Shown here piece after piece: positions 1 through 10,643 of a stretch of 64,000 bases of DNA. The stretch is taken from contig OY829543.1 of assembly GCA_963691705.1 (NCBI GenBank), positions 49,456,564-49,520,563 of the forward strand. The letters run 5' to 3'. Position 1 is the stretch's first letter, and each line of letters starts with the position of its first letter. This DNA comes from Viola odorata (lineage: Eukaryota; Streptophyta; Magnoliopsida; Malpighiales; Violaceae). The notes under the pieces were generated by a model. The model saw nothing but the letters and a program-made list of their open reading frames with translations. It did no database searches and was not told the origin of the DNA. The position numbers and the translations under genes were made by a program.

Positions 1-445
1 TTTTTATCTTGGTCTCTTCTGCTACGATGACTCACTCTCTGTCCCTTATTTTTATTTTCTCTTCCTATTATATTTTAGGATTATGTTAAACTTTTTTTCA
101 TCTCGAACTAAATTTTATATTCCTATGAGACCAAAATAATAAGTTAATAAGTTAAAACAATTAATAAATATAATAATAAACCGCATAAATTATTGATTTT
201 TATAATACTAAACATATTTAGTTATATAAAAACATAACAATAAAGTTATAATCCGCATTAAAAGAACAATTAATTGCAATTACTGTAGAAGAATAATGTT
301 ACTTATTAAATTAAATATTAAATAATCAAAATATAAATTTAATTGCTTAATATCAAATTACTTCAACATTCGATCGGAAATTTCTTAAAATAAAAATATT
401 AAAAAAAGTTCCACTAAGAGTAGAGTATTAAGGAACTAATACAAT
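1..445 (-). repeat. 3' flank of proline-rich family copy I
   Basis: AT-rich non-coding sequence that recurs, with small changes, near 18944, 35340 and 42298. Shared landmarks are the stretch around TCTCTTCTGCTACGA and the block ending ATAATCCGCATTAA. In every copy it lies just downstream (minus-strand sense) of the last exon of the proline-rich gene family, so it is that family's 3' flank rather than an independent gene. Copy I continues at 2938 after two transposon insertions. Confidence 0.6.
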
Positions 446-906
446 TAGGGTTGGCAATTTCCGCCTGCGGACATGGATATTCGTCGGATACCCGCAATTG
501 TGGGTGGGTATTATCCGTAGTTTGTGGGTATTTTGCGGGTATGGATAGTATTTACCCGCTCCAATACCCGCACTAAATACCCGCAAAATATATATACATA
601 TCATAAAATTTGTAAACCTTAGTAAATCTCTTAGTAAAACACAAACCATAAATTAAAGTTTACATATCCACTAAAATAATTTTTCAACTATTTTCCAATC
701 CAAAGTATAATACAAACCATAAATTTAAATGACTTCAAAAGGTTGTTTGAAAACATTAAACATGAAATTACTTGAAAATTTAAATTTTAAGAAATTTACG
801 GGTATCCGCGGGTACAATTTGTCTTCTCTTACCCGCTCCGCGCGGGTGCGGGTCCGGGTATGAATAGTGCCTTACCCGCTCCATACCCGCTCCATTGGCA
901 ACCCTA
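446..906. mobile_element. Non-autonomous hAT element
   Basis: The ends are TAGGGTTGGCAAT and ATTGGCAACCCTA, inverted repeats with one mismatch. An 8-bp duplication AATACAAT flanks both sides exactly (438-445 and 907-914). An 8-bp duplication with TAGGG ends is the hAT signature. The interior is rich in CCCGC/GCGGG subterminal motifs and has no transposase. It interrupts the 3' flank of family copy I. Confidence 0.85.
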
Positions 907-931
907 AATACAATATCTCTCTTGTACAAAA

Positions 932-2932
932 TGTCGCACCCCCTTTTTCGTTGAAAACGAGTTTAGGTTCGGGACGGGCCATAATGCGAGACAAGCGTTG
1001 GACTTGTCTTAACATCATGCAAAATGAAGTCGCCACCCTAATCTTCTAGGTTTAGGGAACCTAATCGTCATGGCATAAAAATAAATAAAACTAAGGCACA
1101 AATGGTCTAAACCAAAGAACAATGGTTCGAGGTCGTATTATGGACTTGGGAATGTGTTAGGCACCCAAGTCACATCCTTTTAAAAAGGTTACCAGTATGC
1201 GAGGTGTTTTTGAGAAAATCATTTTTTCATGTAATTTGGCCCTTAAAGGTGACGTTACATCTTAGCATTTGGGACATGTTATTTCCGTTTGGGTCAGAGG
1301 GACGGGGTTACCGTTTTGTCTCTATGCTAGAGCGGACGTTCCCCCCTTTTCATTGAGCCATGCATGACTTAATTACTACGTGATCTATCATGGCAAAAAC
1401 TAACAAGGTACAGATTAATGTATGCATATATGGTTGATATGACCTTTGGAGCCATCATGCGTAGCATTTAACAAAGAAACAGTTGATCTCATGGTATAAA
1501 AGACAAGTGTCATAAACATGGTATACATGTGAGATTGATTTTAATTGTTCTAGCAATTCTATATGTCATGCATACGAATAGGGCGGTTCTAACGCATACT
1601 AAGGAGTCATGCATTCGATTCGGTTTTAGCATTTAAATAAACATACAAGGAAATATTTTAAGATAAACTTACCTTTTGGATGAACCCTGATCGATCCATC
1701 TCTACAAAACCAACAGTTAAAGACAATTGACAAAAATACGTATAAACGATTCTTTTAACTACTTACCTAATTATTACAAATTGGAGGTTGGAATAACTAT
1801 CTAACTACTTATTACAACAAGTGAAATAACTAATTAATTATTACAACAAGTGAAGTAAACAATTAATTATTACAACAAGTGAAATAGGCAATTAAATGTT
1901 ATTACATACACGCAATTTAACAATAATTGACAATTAAACATCACATAGGAACGCATGGAATTGATGCATACAAGCCTAATGGGTCGGGCTAGGCCCATTT
2001 GGGTTTCTAGTTTTTGGATAACATGCATGCATATAAATTTTTTTTACGGAAAATATCGAATAAAAGTAAAAGAGAGATGAAACGTACTTTTTGAACGATG
2101 ATCTAGAAATTAACCTTGATTTCCTTGCTACTTTCCAATCGTCGGTCAGGGGGTGAGGGTGCGGCAACCCGTAGGGTTTTGAGTGGGAATAGTGAGGTAT
2201 TTATAGGAGGACGAACGTGGTGAGCAAGCCGTGACGCGGCTCGCTCCGTGACGCGGCTCGCTTGTGCGGTCCAGAACGAAAGTGGTGACGTCGATCTTCT
2301 TGTGCGGCTGTAACGCGAGGGGAGCACATGGGATGGTGACGAGGCTGTTCTGGAAGCATGACAAGGCTAGTTTCTCGAAGCCTTCTCGAAGCAGTGACAA
2401 GGCTTCGAATTTGGAAGGGAAGGTTTGCTTGCTGGAGAAGAAATTTAAAGGTGGCTTAAGTGTTTAAATGGGAGGACCGTTGGATGGTTGACTAAAGGAT
2501 GTTGACCAATCCAACGGTCCATGATTAAAAGGGAGGAGGAAATTTATTTAATTAATTACGGGCTCGATCCATTTGTTGCGATGAAATTTGACGGGAAAAA
2601 TCGGACGAAAGTATTACGTTAATGAGAAAAATATGTCAATTAAAATGATGCGAACGAAATTTTAAGCTCAACTCTCTAACCACATTTATTTTGAAAAAGT
2701 GTCGAAAATGCTCGTTCAGGGCCTAAACAAGACTAAAAAGGAAAAAAACCAAAATGATAGATAAAATTAAAAGAATACGAAAGGACTCGAGCTGGGCCGA
2801 GGAATCAATAACGGTTAGTGAAAATAATAAAAAAAAGTGATTATAATTAATTAAGCGTGAAAAAAAACGAACACGGGCACGCTAAATTTACAGGTGATTG
2901 AACGTGCTAGCGTCAAAATTCGGGTAGCGACA
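932..2932 (-). mobile_element. Solo LTR, about 2.0 kb
   Basis: Plus-strand ends are TGTCGCACCC and GGGTAGCGACA, so the termini are TG..CA with a 6-bp inverted repeat. A perfect 5-bp duplication CAAAA flanks it (927-931 and 2933-2937). No internal retroelement region follows, so it is a solo LTR. A CCTATAAATA box near 2190-2205 on the minus strand suggests the LTR reads leftward. Relatives lie at 13308-15397 and from 40562; all share a block around GTGTTAGGCACC. Short open frames inside are chance. Confidence 0.8.
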
Positions 2933-3980
2933 CAAAATTTGCAAAACAAAAGAGTAGATTTACTTATGCAATTCTTCCTTCTACAGTCCCCCAATTTTCA
3001 GTTTGGGTTTTAATTGTAGTCCAAAGCTTAGTAGCGAAGCTGTTGGGCCTAGGCCCGAAGATGGTACATCCAAATCTGGACCACAGTTTCCAGCCCAAAT
3101 CCGGCAGGTACTTCAGATCCCATATAGTATGCTCCAATGGAGAAGCCCATGAATCCCATGTAAGACCTGCAAAAATAGTTAATAGATGCTGCTACGTAAG
3201 TACAAGTAAATTTGGATTTCAAAAAAAGTTCTAATTAGTTATGGGTAAACTATACAATAAACCCTATAGTTTAGCAAAATTATATTATAAATTTCATTTA
3301 AAAAAATATCTAATTACAAATTTTATAAAAATTATAATTTTAACATTTTTTTCGGAGAGCCCACCCCATTTGGAAAAATTGAAAATTTTAATAATTTTTT
3401 TTTTAAATACCGAAAAAGGAAAAAATTTAAAATAAATAGTAAATAATATTTAGGACCATATTTATTGAACACTCAAAGTGTCTAGCCATTTTAGAGGTGA
3501 CTTAATCTTTACTATTCGTATCGATCTTATAACTTACAATTATTACTTTCTAACCCTCGCTACATAACGTATAATTTATTTTCTTATACCATGTTTCACT
3601 TTTACATCTAAATAAACTTTTGTAACTTATTTTCATATAACGGTCCACATTCTTCTCAGTAAGAAACCAATTTTTTTTAGCTATAGGGTCATTATCTATT
3701 TTCCTAAACTACTTTTTATTTTTTTTATTTTCGTAGATCATACCATTTTTGTTACATTTTTTTATAAATTACAAAATCTTTTTTTTTCTGATTTGTAAAA
3801 CAGTGGCGCGAAGCCTTGATTACAACTCACCAAAATTTGGAACATTTATCAAATCCTATTCCTAATTAAGTGTCAATATATAGTACGATGAGGATGGCGA
3901 GGTAACTCATCTTGTATCTCTATGGGTTTATAAATTATAATGCCTCTCCCGGTTCCATTCAATTTGATTTAGACGACCGG

Positions 3981-4020
3981 TTTATATAGAAGAAAAAACT
4001 GGTCATGTGATGTGACGTCA
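3981..4020 (-). promoter_or_regulatory. Copy I promoter: TATA and TGACGTCA
   Basis: TATATAAA on the minus strand (3988-3981) lies 70 bp upstream of the copy I ATG. A palindromic TGACGTCA (4013-4020), the core bound by plant TGA/bZIP factors, lies 25 bp further up. The same pair occurs in the intact copy at 8149-8156 and 8353-8360, although there the spacing is much longer (about 200 bp). Confidence 0.5.
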
Positions 4021-4138
4021 TGCATCCGTAATTAGGATTAGGATTTGATGCTTTTTTTTTTGGTAAGAAGGATTTGATGCTTTGGTATAACATAAATAGC
4101 ATGTGGTTGGTGAAATATAACAGGAAGCTTACTAATTA

Positions 4139-4370
4139 CTATCTCCGTCCACAATTAGATGTCGCCCGCACTGTAGATACATATATCGAGGAGGTCGGAT
4201 GACACACTATTTGACCCAAAAAAAATCCGTACTTTTTTTCGAACGTACGTTAATCATTTTCCTACGTCCGAGAAAAAATCGAAATTTTTTGAGGTCAAAT
4301 AGTACATCATCCGGCCTCCTCGATATGCGTATCTACAGTATAGGCGACATCTAATTGTGGACAGAGGGAG
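4139..4370. mobile_element. Stowaway-type MITE
   Basis: 232-bp element with inverted ends of about 25 bp (CTATCTCCGTCCACAATTAG at the left, the matching complement at the right). It is flanked by TA on both sides, the Tc1/mariner target duplication. No coding capacity. It sits in the promoter flank of family copy I and is absent from the corresponding place upstream of the intact copy. Confidence 0.8.
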
Positions 4371-4590
4371 TAAGTTATATGCGGACGCACCGTTGATTTT
4401 GTTTTTTCCGTAAAACTAATGATTTTTATTTTTCACAATAAATAAATAAGCGCAGCACACCAACACTACTAGAAAATGTGAAGGTAAGGGCAGAATAGGT
4501 GCAGCAAAGTGATGGAAGACGCGTATATAAGTTCACTATATTTGTGTTCAAATTATGTTAGCTAGCTACGGGTTAGGATTTAAAGACAAA

Positions 4591-5875
4591 CTAGAGGCTG
4601 ATTTGATTGGTTTTTGAAACCTCATTTTGTTGCGATTGTGACACCATAAGTTATTTTGGTTCATCAACTATACATTACAATGAATTATTGGATGCAAAAA
4701 CGAAGAAAAAAAAGTAGTTTTACATTCAACATCTAGTTAGTTAGTGGGGAATTAAACACAGACATGCATGTTAAGTTGCACACGTTAAAGAATTTATAAA
4801 AGTTCGATAAATATTAATAAGGACTCGAATTCGAATCTCATTTTTACTTATAAGAAAGTTTTATAAAGGATTTGTATTTAATTGTAGCCTATTACTGGAC
4901 CATGACAATTCACCATCGAAAAGTGATAAACTTTGTGCAATTATTTTTTGTGTGATTCAATTTGGCAATTAAAATTATCAATCGTGATAGATATTTTCAG
5001 AATCTTTGTTTGGTTCGTCGTCGCCCTCGTCATCATCATCAATGCTTCTAGTTATTGTTCTACGACTTGATTAATTTTAGTTAACTTCATTTATATAAAT
5101 TATTTCCAGCTAGAATCAAATGAAAATTTATTCTTTCTGAATTTCAATGCTGCTACTACAAGCTTAGTTAGGTTTCTTTCATTGTGACAAGAGAGACGAT
5201 CAAGTCCGCACTCATGGCCCCACCAATGGCCCATAAGGCCCACTTGCATATGTGTATCGTGATAGAAATTAAAAAAGCAAGATACACACGTGTGATATGT
5301 CCGACCATGAGCCGCAAGGAGCTTACACAGTTACACTTACTGATACTTTTTTTTTAAAACAAATAAATAAAGAGATATTCAGTGGGTGTGGTCAAAATTG
5401 AATATGCATCAAAAGAATATAAGAACCAAAAAATAAATAAAAATTACAAAATATATCAGAAGAATATTCTCTTGGTTCTTTTTAAGGTAACTTCCTATGT
5501 AAGGAAAATGTCCTCCAATTACGTTGCTTGTAACGATGAATATCCTTTGTTTTTTTGACTTTCTTAAAGAACGCAGAGAAAATCAGCACCGGAGAGTGAG
5601 AGACTCTCACTCACACTCATCTCCAGCAACACACCCTTATCATACACGTAACTAACAAACCACACAAGAAGACAACTTTTCTCTAAACAAACACTTCTCT
5701 AATATTCTTAGAATGATTCTTTTATAACTAATATTCATATGTAACTCAGTTAAGATTCTTCTAACATAAATGGTTATATTCAAGAAAAAATTAGAAAAAC
5801 ATCTTTCTTTTATTAATTAAAACAACAAAAAATAATATAAAATAATTTAGTTGATTATATTATAAATTAATTGAG
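4591..5875. other. Intergenic, nothing recognised
   Basis: AT-rich sequence with no supportable gene, RNA or transposon end. A short CAT/ATC microrepeat is near 5030. The stretch 5560-5700 has several ACAC and CTCT runs but no open frame. Confidence 0.5.
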
Positions 5876-6125
5876 CTCAAGGCTACAACAGTCAGGAGAG
5901 AAATAATAAATCAACTGTGGCATTCCTTGACGGCTCAAACCGACACGAGTCGATGTCACAAGATCCTGAGTTCTGACAAAGACAATCGAAGCAGTTGCTA
6001 CAAAACTTTATTCGAATCTTCTACTACTTATTTTATTTGACTACTTTTTGTCGTTTTTCTAGGAAAACAGAAAACTGTGTTGGGGGCCGCCGCCACACAA
6101 CTCCAATCCCCACCTGACCGTCCTA
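5876..6125 (+). repeat. Duplicate of the locus-2 promoter region
   Basis: Near-identical to 57710-58050, which lies just upstream of the plus-strand proline-rich gene. Shared landmarks are CAAGGCTACAACAGTCA, a run through GACACGAGTCGATGTCACAA and the block ending TTCGAATCTTCTACTACTT. No recognisable exon follows here, so it looks like an orphaned upstream segment of a lost or moved family member. Confidence 0.55.
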
Positions 6126-6703
6126 CTTTTTCTTATTAATTTACTAATTGTACGCTAGAAATATTTAGAAATCATATTTTAGTAAATTATACACTTTCAC
6201 CCTTAAAACTTTTTACCTTCAATTTTAATCCCTTAAATTTTGATTTGCAATGATACGAATCTTTGACTCTTTTTTTAGTGATGAACCATTGGTCTTTCTA
6301 CTAAAATTTTATCAAGTTGATATATCAGCATGTAAGTGTTTATAATGTTTGTAACACATAATAATACAATAAAGACATTTAATAGTTTTATTAAATAGAT
6401 CATTAAAAGTATTATTGCATTATTAGTTACGATGAATGGTTTTGTCATCACATTAATGTAAGAAACTTAAGTTTCTAAATGTGGAGGACCGAAATTGGAG
6501 GTAAGAAACCTTAGGGATGAAAGTGTATAATCCACGAAACCTTAGGGATGAAAGTGTGTAATTCATGAAACCTAAGGGGCACAACAAGTAACTTGTTAAA
6601 AAACATAGATCATCACGCAAAGAAAATATGCAGTGATTACAATTACTGTATCAGTAGTGATGAAAGGAATCATGCACATTTAGCCAGCAGATCCACTGCC
6701 TTA
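6126..6703. other. AT-rich spacer with an inverted repeat
   Basis: No gene. TTATACACTTTCACCCTTAA near 6185 is met in inverted form near 6500-6540 (GGGATGAAAGTGTATAA, then repeated once as a direct copy). This suggests a small MITE-like insertion whose ends I could not fix. Confidence 0.4.
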
Positions 6704-6709
6704 TTTATT
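6704..6709 (-). terminator. Polyadenylation signal of copy II gene
   Basis: AATAAA on the minus strand about 58 nt after the predicted stop codon (6769-6767). Position and sequence fit a plant near-upstream element. Confidence 0.45.
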
Positions 6710-6766
6710 CCTGTATAACAAAACCAAAAAAGTCACTCCTAATTTTACTACTAGATCGCATTTTCA

Positions 6767-8094
6767 TCATCTGAACAATACTAGTGGCTCGAGATGGTAC
6801 ATCCAAGTCCGAACCACAGTTTCCGGCCCAAATCCGGTAGGCACTATTTTTTTTTTGAGTAAATACCGCAGGTACTTCCGGAACAAATCAGATCCCTTAT
6901 AGTATGCTACAATGGAGACGCCCATGAATCCCATGTAAGACCTGAAAAAAACAGTTGATAGATGCTGCTACGTAAGTACAAGTAAATTTGGATTTCAAAA
7001 ATAATTCAAAGTACTCAACTAGATTCCACTAATTAAAATATGGATAAACATAAAGGTATATTATAAATTTTATGAAAATTACAATTTTAACTTTTTCTTC
7101 TTAGAGTGTAGGAAACGTTTTGTCTAGTCTTTTTCTTCATTTTAATATAAAAAAACAAAAAAAAACTATATAGTCCAAAATAGATTTTTTTTTTAACTAT
7201 CAAGGAAAATTACCATCCTATATGATTTTGAATTAGGAATATTAGTGCTGTGGAGTCTGAAGAAAAAATCCTGCCGTGACAATTTGATGGAGTTGGTGGA
7301 GTATATCCCGGCGGGGCATAGGGAGGCGCAAAATCAGCTAACGAAAAAGAAAACAGAAGTATATAAGACAATTTATTGATCATAAGATGATAAAATAAAA
7401 TAAAAGTTGTAATGCTAAAATTAACCTATATATCTAGAGATAAAATGAAATTAAATCATACTACTACTACATGCCTGAGATCGGAGGAGGAGGAGGAGGG
7501 GCATCAACGGCAAGGGAGGCGACGAAATTTTTGTCGTTACAACGTGGTGGAGGTGGTGGAGGGAATCCCGGCGGTGCATAGGGCGGCGCAAGATCAGCTA
7601 ATGAAAGAAAAAGCAGAAGTATAAGACGAACAATTTGTTAAATTGATCATAAGATGATGATGATTAAAAAATAAAAGTTATAATGCCGAAATTAACTTAT
7701 CAAGAGACAAAATGAAATGAATATATATACTACTACATGCCTGAGATCGGAAGAGGAGGAGCACGGGCATCAACGGCAAGGGCGGCGACGAAATATTTGT
7801 CGTGACAACGTGGTGGAGGTGGTGGAGGGTAGCCCGGCGGTGCATAGGGCGGCGCATGATCAGCTAACGAAAGAAAAAGCAGAAGTATAAGACGTACAAT
7901 TTGTTAAATTGATCATAAGATGATATGATGACAAAAAAATAAAAGTTGTAATGTCGAAATTAACCTATCAAGAGACGAAATGAAATGAATCTATACTACT
8001 ACTACATGCCTGAGGACTGAGGAGGAGGACGGGCATCAACGGCATGGCCGGCGACGAAGACGGCAAGAGCGATGACGGTGTCGAGGAAACTCAT
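6767..8094 (-). CDS. Secreted proline-rich protein with tandem exons (unrecognised family)
   Basis: Predicted by joining five exons: 8094-8010, 7863-7741, 7597-7475, 7337-7214 and 6941-6767 (630 nt, 209 residues). Exon 1 encodes a signal-peptide-like start (MSFLDTVIALAVFVAGHAVDA, likely cut after about residue 21). Exons 2 and 3 are both exactly 123 nt and exon 4 is 124 nt; each opens with a module like APPYAPPGYPPPPPP followed by one cysteine. Exon 5 encodes a short hydrophobic stretch (FMGVSIVAYY) and a basic tail. Introns 1-3 (146, 143, 137 bp) all have GC donors (CAG|GCATGT); intron 4 (272 bp) has a GT donor. Phases are 1,1,1,2. Evidence for coding is the kept frame, equal exon lengths and matching structure at 58186-58853. 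The protein probably enters the secretory pathway and may act at the cell wall or membrane; function unknown. After residue about 175 the frame differs from sister copies because of a 10-A run, so the last 30 or so residues may be frameshifted. Confidence 0.62.
7338..8009 (-). repeat. Tandem intron-plus-exon duplication, about 260-266 bp
   Basis: Exon starts at 7863, 7597 and 7337 are 266 and 260 bp apart, and each preceding intron shares its sequence (GCATGTAGTAGTA donor side, TTATGATCAATTTAACAAAT middle, TTAG acceptor side). The repeat unit is therefore one intron plus one exon, duplicated at least twice. The tail of exon 1 (GCCGTTGATGCCCGTCCTCC) matches the tail of exon 2, so the unit includes the end of the signal-peptide exon. 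Confidence 0.8.
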
Positions 8095-8148
8095 CTTGTA
8101 CCTTTATGGTTTAGTATCTCTCTCTTGAATGATGAATCTATTCATCAG

Positions 8149-8360
8149 TTTATATAGCAAAAGAGAGAAATGAAGAACAAAGGTGAAAAGAAAATGGTAA
8201 TTACGACGTATGACGTATCGGCAAATGCCGACTTGGAGGACTTTTTGCGTAACGTTAGATGTTATCGGCACATTCCAAACATCTGCGTATGCCGACATGA
8301 TACGGTATTGTGGCAGTTTCAGGTGACACGACAATCAAACCGGTCGCGTACGTGACGTCA
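8149..8360 (-). promoter_or_regulatory. Promoter of copy II gene
   Basis: TATATAAA on the minus strand at 8156-8149 lies 55 bp before the ATG at 8094. A perfect TGACGTCA palindrome (8353-8360) lies about 200 bp upstream of the TATA box. The flanking block ATTAGGATTAGGATTTGATG is also kept in copy I. TGACG sites are typical targets of TGA-class bZIP factors (salicylate or stress response). Regulation is inferred only from the motif. Confidence 0.5.
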
Positions 8361-8783
8361 TGACTTTCTTATTTAGGATTAGGATTTGATGCTTTGGTGA
8401 TAACATAACGGGCATGGGGTTGGTGAAACAAGACAGGAATCTTCCAAATAAAGCTAGATGCGCACGCAAACGGCACACGGATTTTGTTCGTTAATTAATT
8501 ATTTTGTCCATAAAACTAATAATTTGATTTTTCACAAAAATAAAAAATAAAAAAAATAATGATAACCCATATAACAAGCAATTTTGCATGCAACTTTTAA
8601 AGGTATAAATGCGCAACACACCAACACTACCAAAAAAAGAAAAGAGAGTATCGCCAGAATATATAGGTGCAGGAAAATGATGGGAGGCGCATATAAGTTC
8701 AGTACTAATCCGTGTTCAAACTATGTTAGCTACGGGTTGGGAAGGAATATCTTTAACGGGGACCGTGAGTTGGAAATGAAATA

Positions 8784-10330
8784 CTCCCTCCCAGTTTTAT
8801 TAATTGTCATTGCCAGTATAGTAGTAAAATTTAAAACAATGATCTTTGATCTTATTTTATTCCACATTGTTTCATTTTCATCCTAATTTCCACTCAAATT
8901 ACCACACCATCATCAAATTGGATTGACGCAGAAAGGTTAATTTCTCATTTTCACAAAATATATGCTTCGGAATTTGGAGGTGTTGGGATTGAGGATTTGA
9001 GACTAAGGAATGCAACGTATATGTTCAAGTGGGTATGGGACCTAGCTAGTGGATGCAAGAAGGTTTGGGCAGATATCATGCGCAAACAATACAGTATAAT
9101 TAATTTGGGAGATTTGTGGAAGATGAGAGTAGGGCGCCTTTCGCCAGTATGGGAGGACATAGTAAGGTTACTTGGCAGAGGGGGGGACTATTTTTCTTTC
9201 TGGACACAACACTCAGAGACTAGATTAGGGGATGGGAGATCCACGTCCTTTTGGTGGGATCCTTGGATAGAAAGGAGACCTCTAGCTTTAGTCCATCCTC
9301 GATTATACCACTTGGCGTGCAATCAGAATGGAACAGTCCGTGAGCATGGAGAGGGCAGAGGGGATAACTGGACGTGGAGGTTGGATTGAAGACGTGAGTT
9401 GTTTGAATGGGAAAAAGAGGAGCAAGAAAATTTGCAGGACAAATTGCCAAGACTAATTCAGGAGGAACGGCAAGATAATGTGATATGGAGGCTAGAGTCC
9501 ACAGGTATGTACTCGGTAAAATTTTGGTGTGAAGGAGTAGAGAGGAGGCGTTTTGAAGTCCAACCTGGACTGCAAACTTGCTGGACGAAGCTCGTGCCGT
9601 ATCGCGTTGAGTTTTTCTTGTGGTTGGCAATGAGAGATCGGGTAGCGACAAGAAACTTCCTGCGAAGAAGGGCAATGTTAGGGGACTTAGAGGAGGCTTG
9701 CCCTCTGTGCAATGAAGGAGTGGAAACAGCAGACCACTTATTACTACAGTGTGGGAAGGTAAGCGCAATATGGCATTACTTCGTCAAATGGTTGGGAATA
9801 TCATGGTGCCAAGACAGAAATGTAGAGAGGAATTGGAATGCATGGGAAGGATTGTTGCCTCATGCAATTATCCACGTTCGGCCTATGTGGAAGAAGTTAT
9901 ATTATGCTATCACGTGGGGGGGTTTGGAAGCAACGAAATTAGGTGATTTTTAGGCAAGAGGATTTTAGCCATATTCGATTAGTGAATAACATCTTTGCTA
10001 CGTGGTTTAAATGGATTAAGAGTAGTGAAGTAGCTTTTCCGTATAGCCTAGGGACGTTGATGGAGTCGTCCAACTGATTGTGGGAGTGGGATAGAGGGAG
10101 ATAGGCATATTTCTGGGCGGGTTTAGGTGCGTTCTGCAGCTGGATCTGGTTGCTGCAGATCAGCTCCATGTACATCCTTCTCTTCTCCTTTGCCATCTTT
10201 GGCTTTAATGATAATTCTTCAGCTTATTAAAAAAAATATATTTCGGAAAAGATAAAATGATAAAAGGAGATAAACTAGAAAATCCGTAAAAAAACACAAA
10301 AAAGCGACAATTAATAAAACTAGGAGGGAG
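8784..10330. mobile_element. Stowaway/mariner-type element with nested LINE
   Basis: Ends are CTCCCTCCCAGTTTTATTAA and its near-perfect inverse (about 25 bp, one mismatch) with TA on both sides (8782-8783, 10331-10332). Without the LINE the element would be only about 250 bp, a normal MITE size. The LINE fragment (about 8940-10237) therefore inserted into an existing MITE. Confidence 0.75.
8940..10237 (+). pseudogene. LINE (L1-type) reverse transcriptase C-terminal fragment
   Basis: 5'-truncated non-LTR retrotransposon. Translation gives FGGVGIEDLRLRNATYMFKW, then a TSFWWDPW-type motif, a zf-RVT-like domain (VEFFLWLAMRDRVATRNFL, then CPLCNEG...ADHLLLQCG) and a C-terminal end. It is broken by a stop at 9388-9390 and by an extra G in the 7-G run near 9916 that shifts the frame, followed by another stop. 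In the shifted frame VIFRQEDFSHI continues to about 10077. The 3' end is an A-rich tail at about 10229-10237 after CAGCTTATT, usual for plant LINEs. Not functional. Confidence 0.8.
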
Positions 10331-10643
10331 TATTAGTTACGTGTAAATGTGATAGGTGGATCAAGTGGCGACTAAGTAACTTATGGTTTAGCAAGGATGT
10401 TTTTTTATATATATAAAAAATAATTTCTAACGGAATCAATCCGTTGGTAATTCAGTCACTAACTAGTGACATATTATAGCGATCAAATAGTGACCATAAT
10501 ATTATTGATACAGTGAAAATGCACTTTGATTTTGGAACAGTTTAATAATTATAGTAGTGACGAGTTAAATTTATCACAAATAATAATAACAAAGAAATCT
10601 TGTCGCTAATAATTAGGATGGTCACTATAAGGGGTAACTAAAT
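10331..10643. other. Short spacer, nothing recognised
   Basis: AT-rich, no gene. Contains one half (636-643) of the 8-bp duplication that flanks the large hAT-like element. Confidence 0.5.

Larger units (their letters stand above)
2938..4590 (-). pseudogene. Copy I of proline-rich family, deleted
   Basis: Minus-strand remnant of the family represented intact at 6767-8094. The 5' end is recognisable: TATA at 3988-3981, ATG at 3910, then codons for MSYLAILIV followed shortly by a stop at about 3866. The last exon is recognisable downstream: acceptor CAG before 3166, then SYMGFMGFSIGAYYMG and an early stop near 3047. The proline-rich middle exons are missing, replaced by AT-rich sequence (3200-3860) shared with copies III and IV. 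The loss of middle exons and the short first exon make this a pseudogene. Its promoter region (3911-4590) still matches that of the intact copy. Confidence 0.6.
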
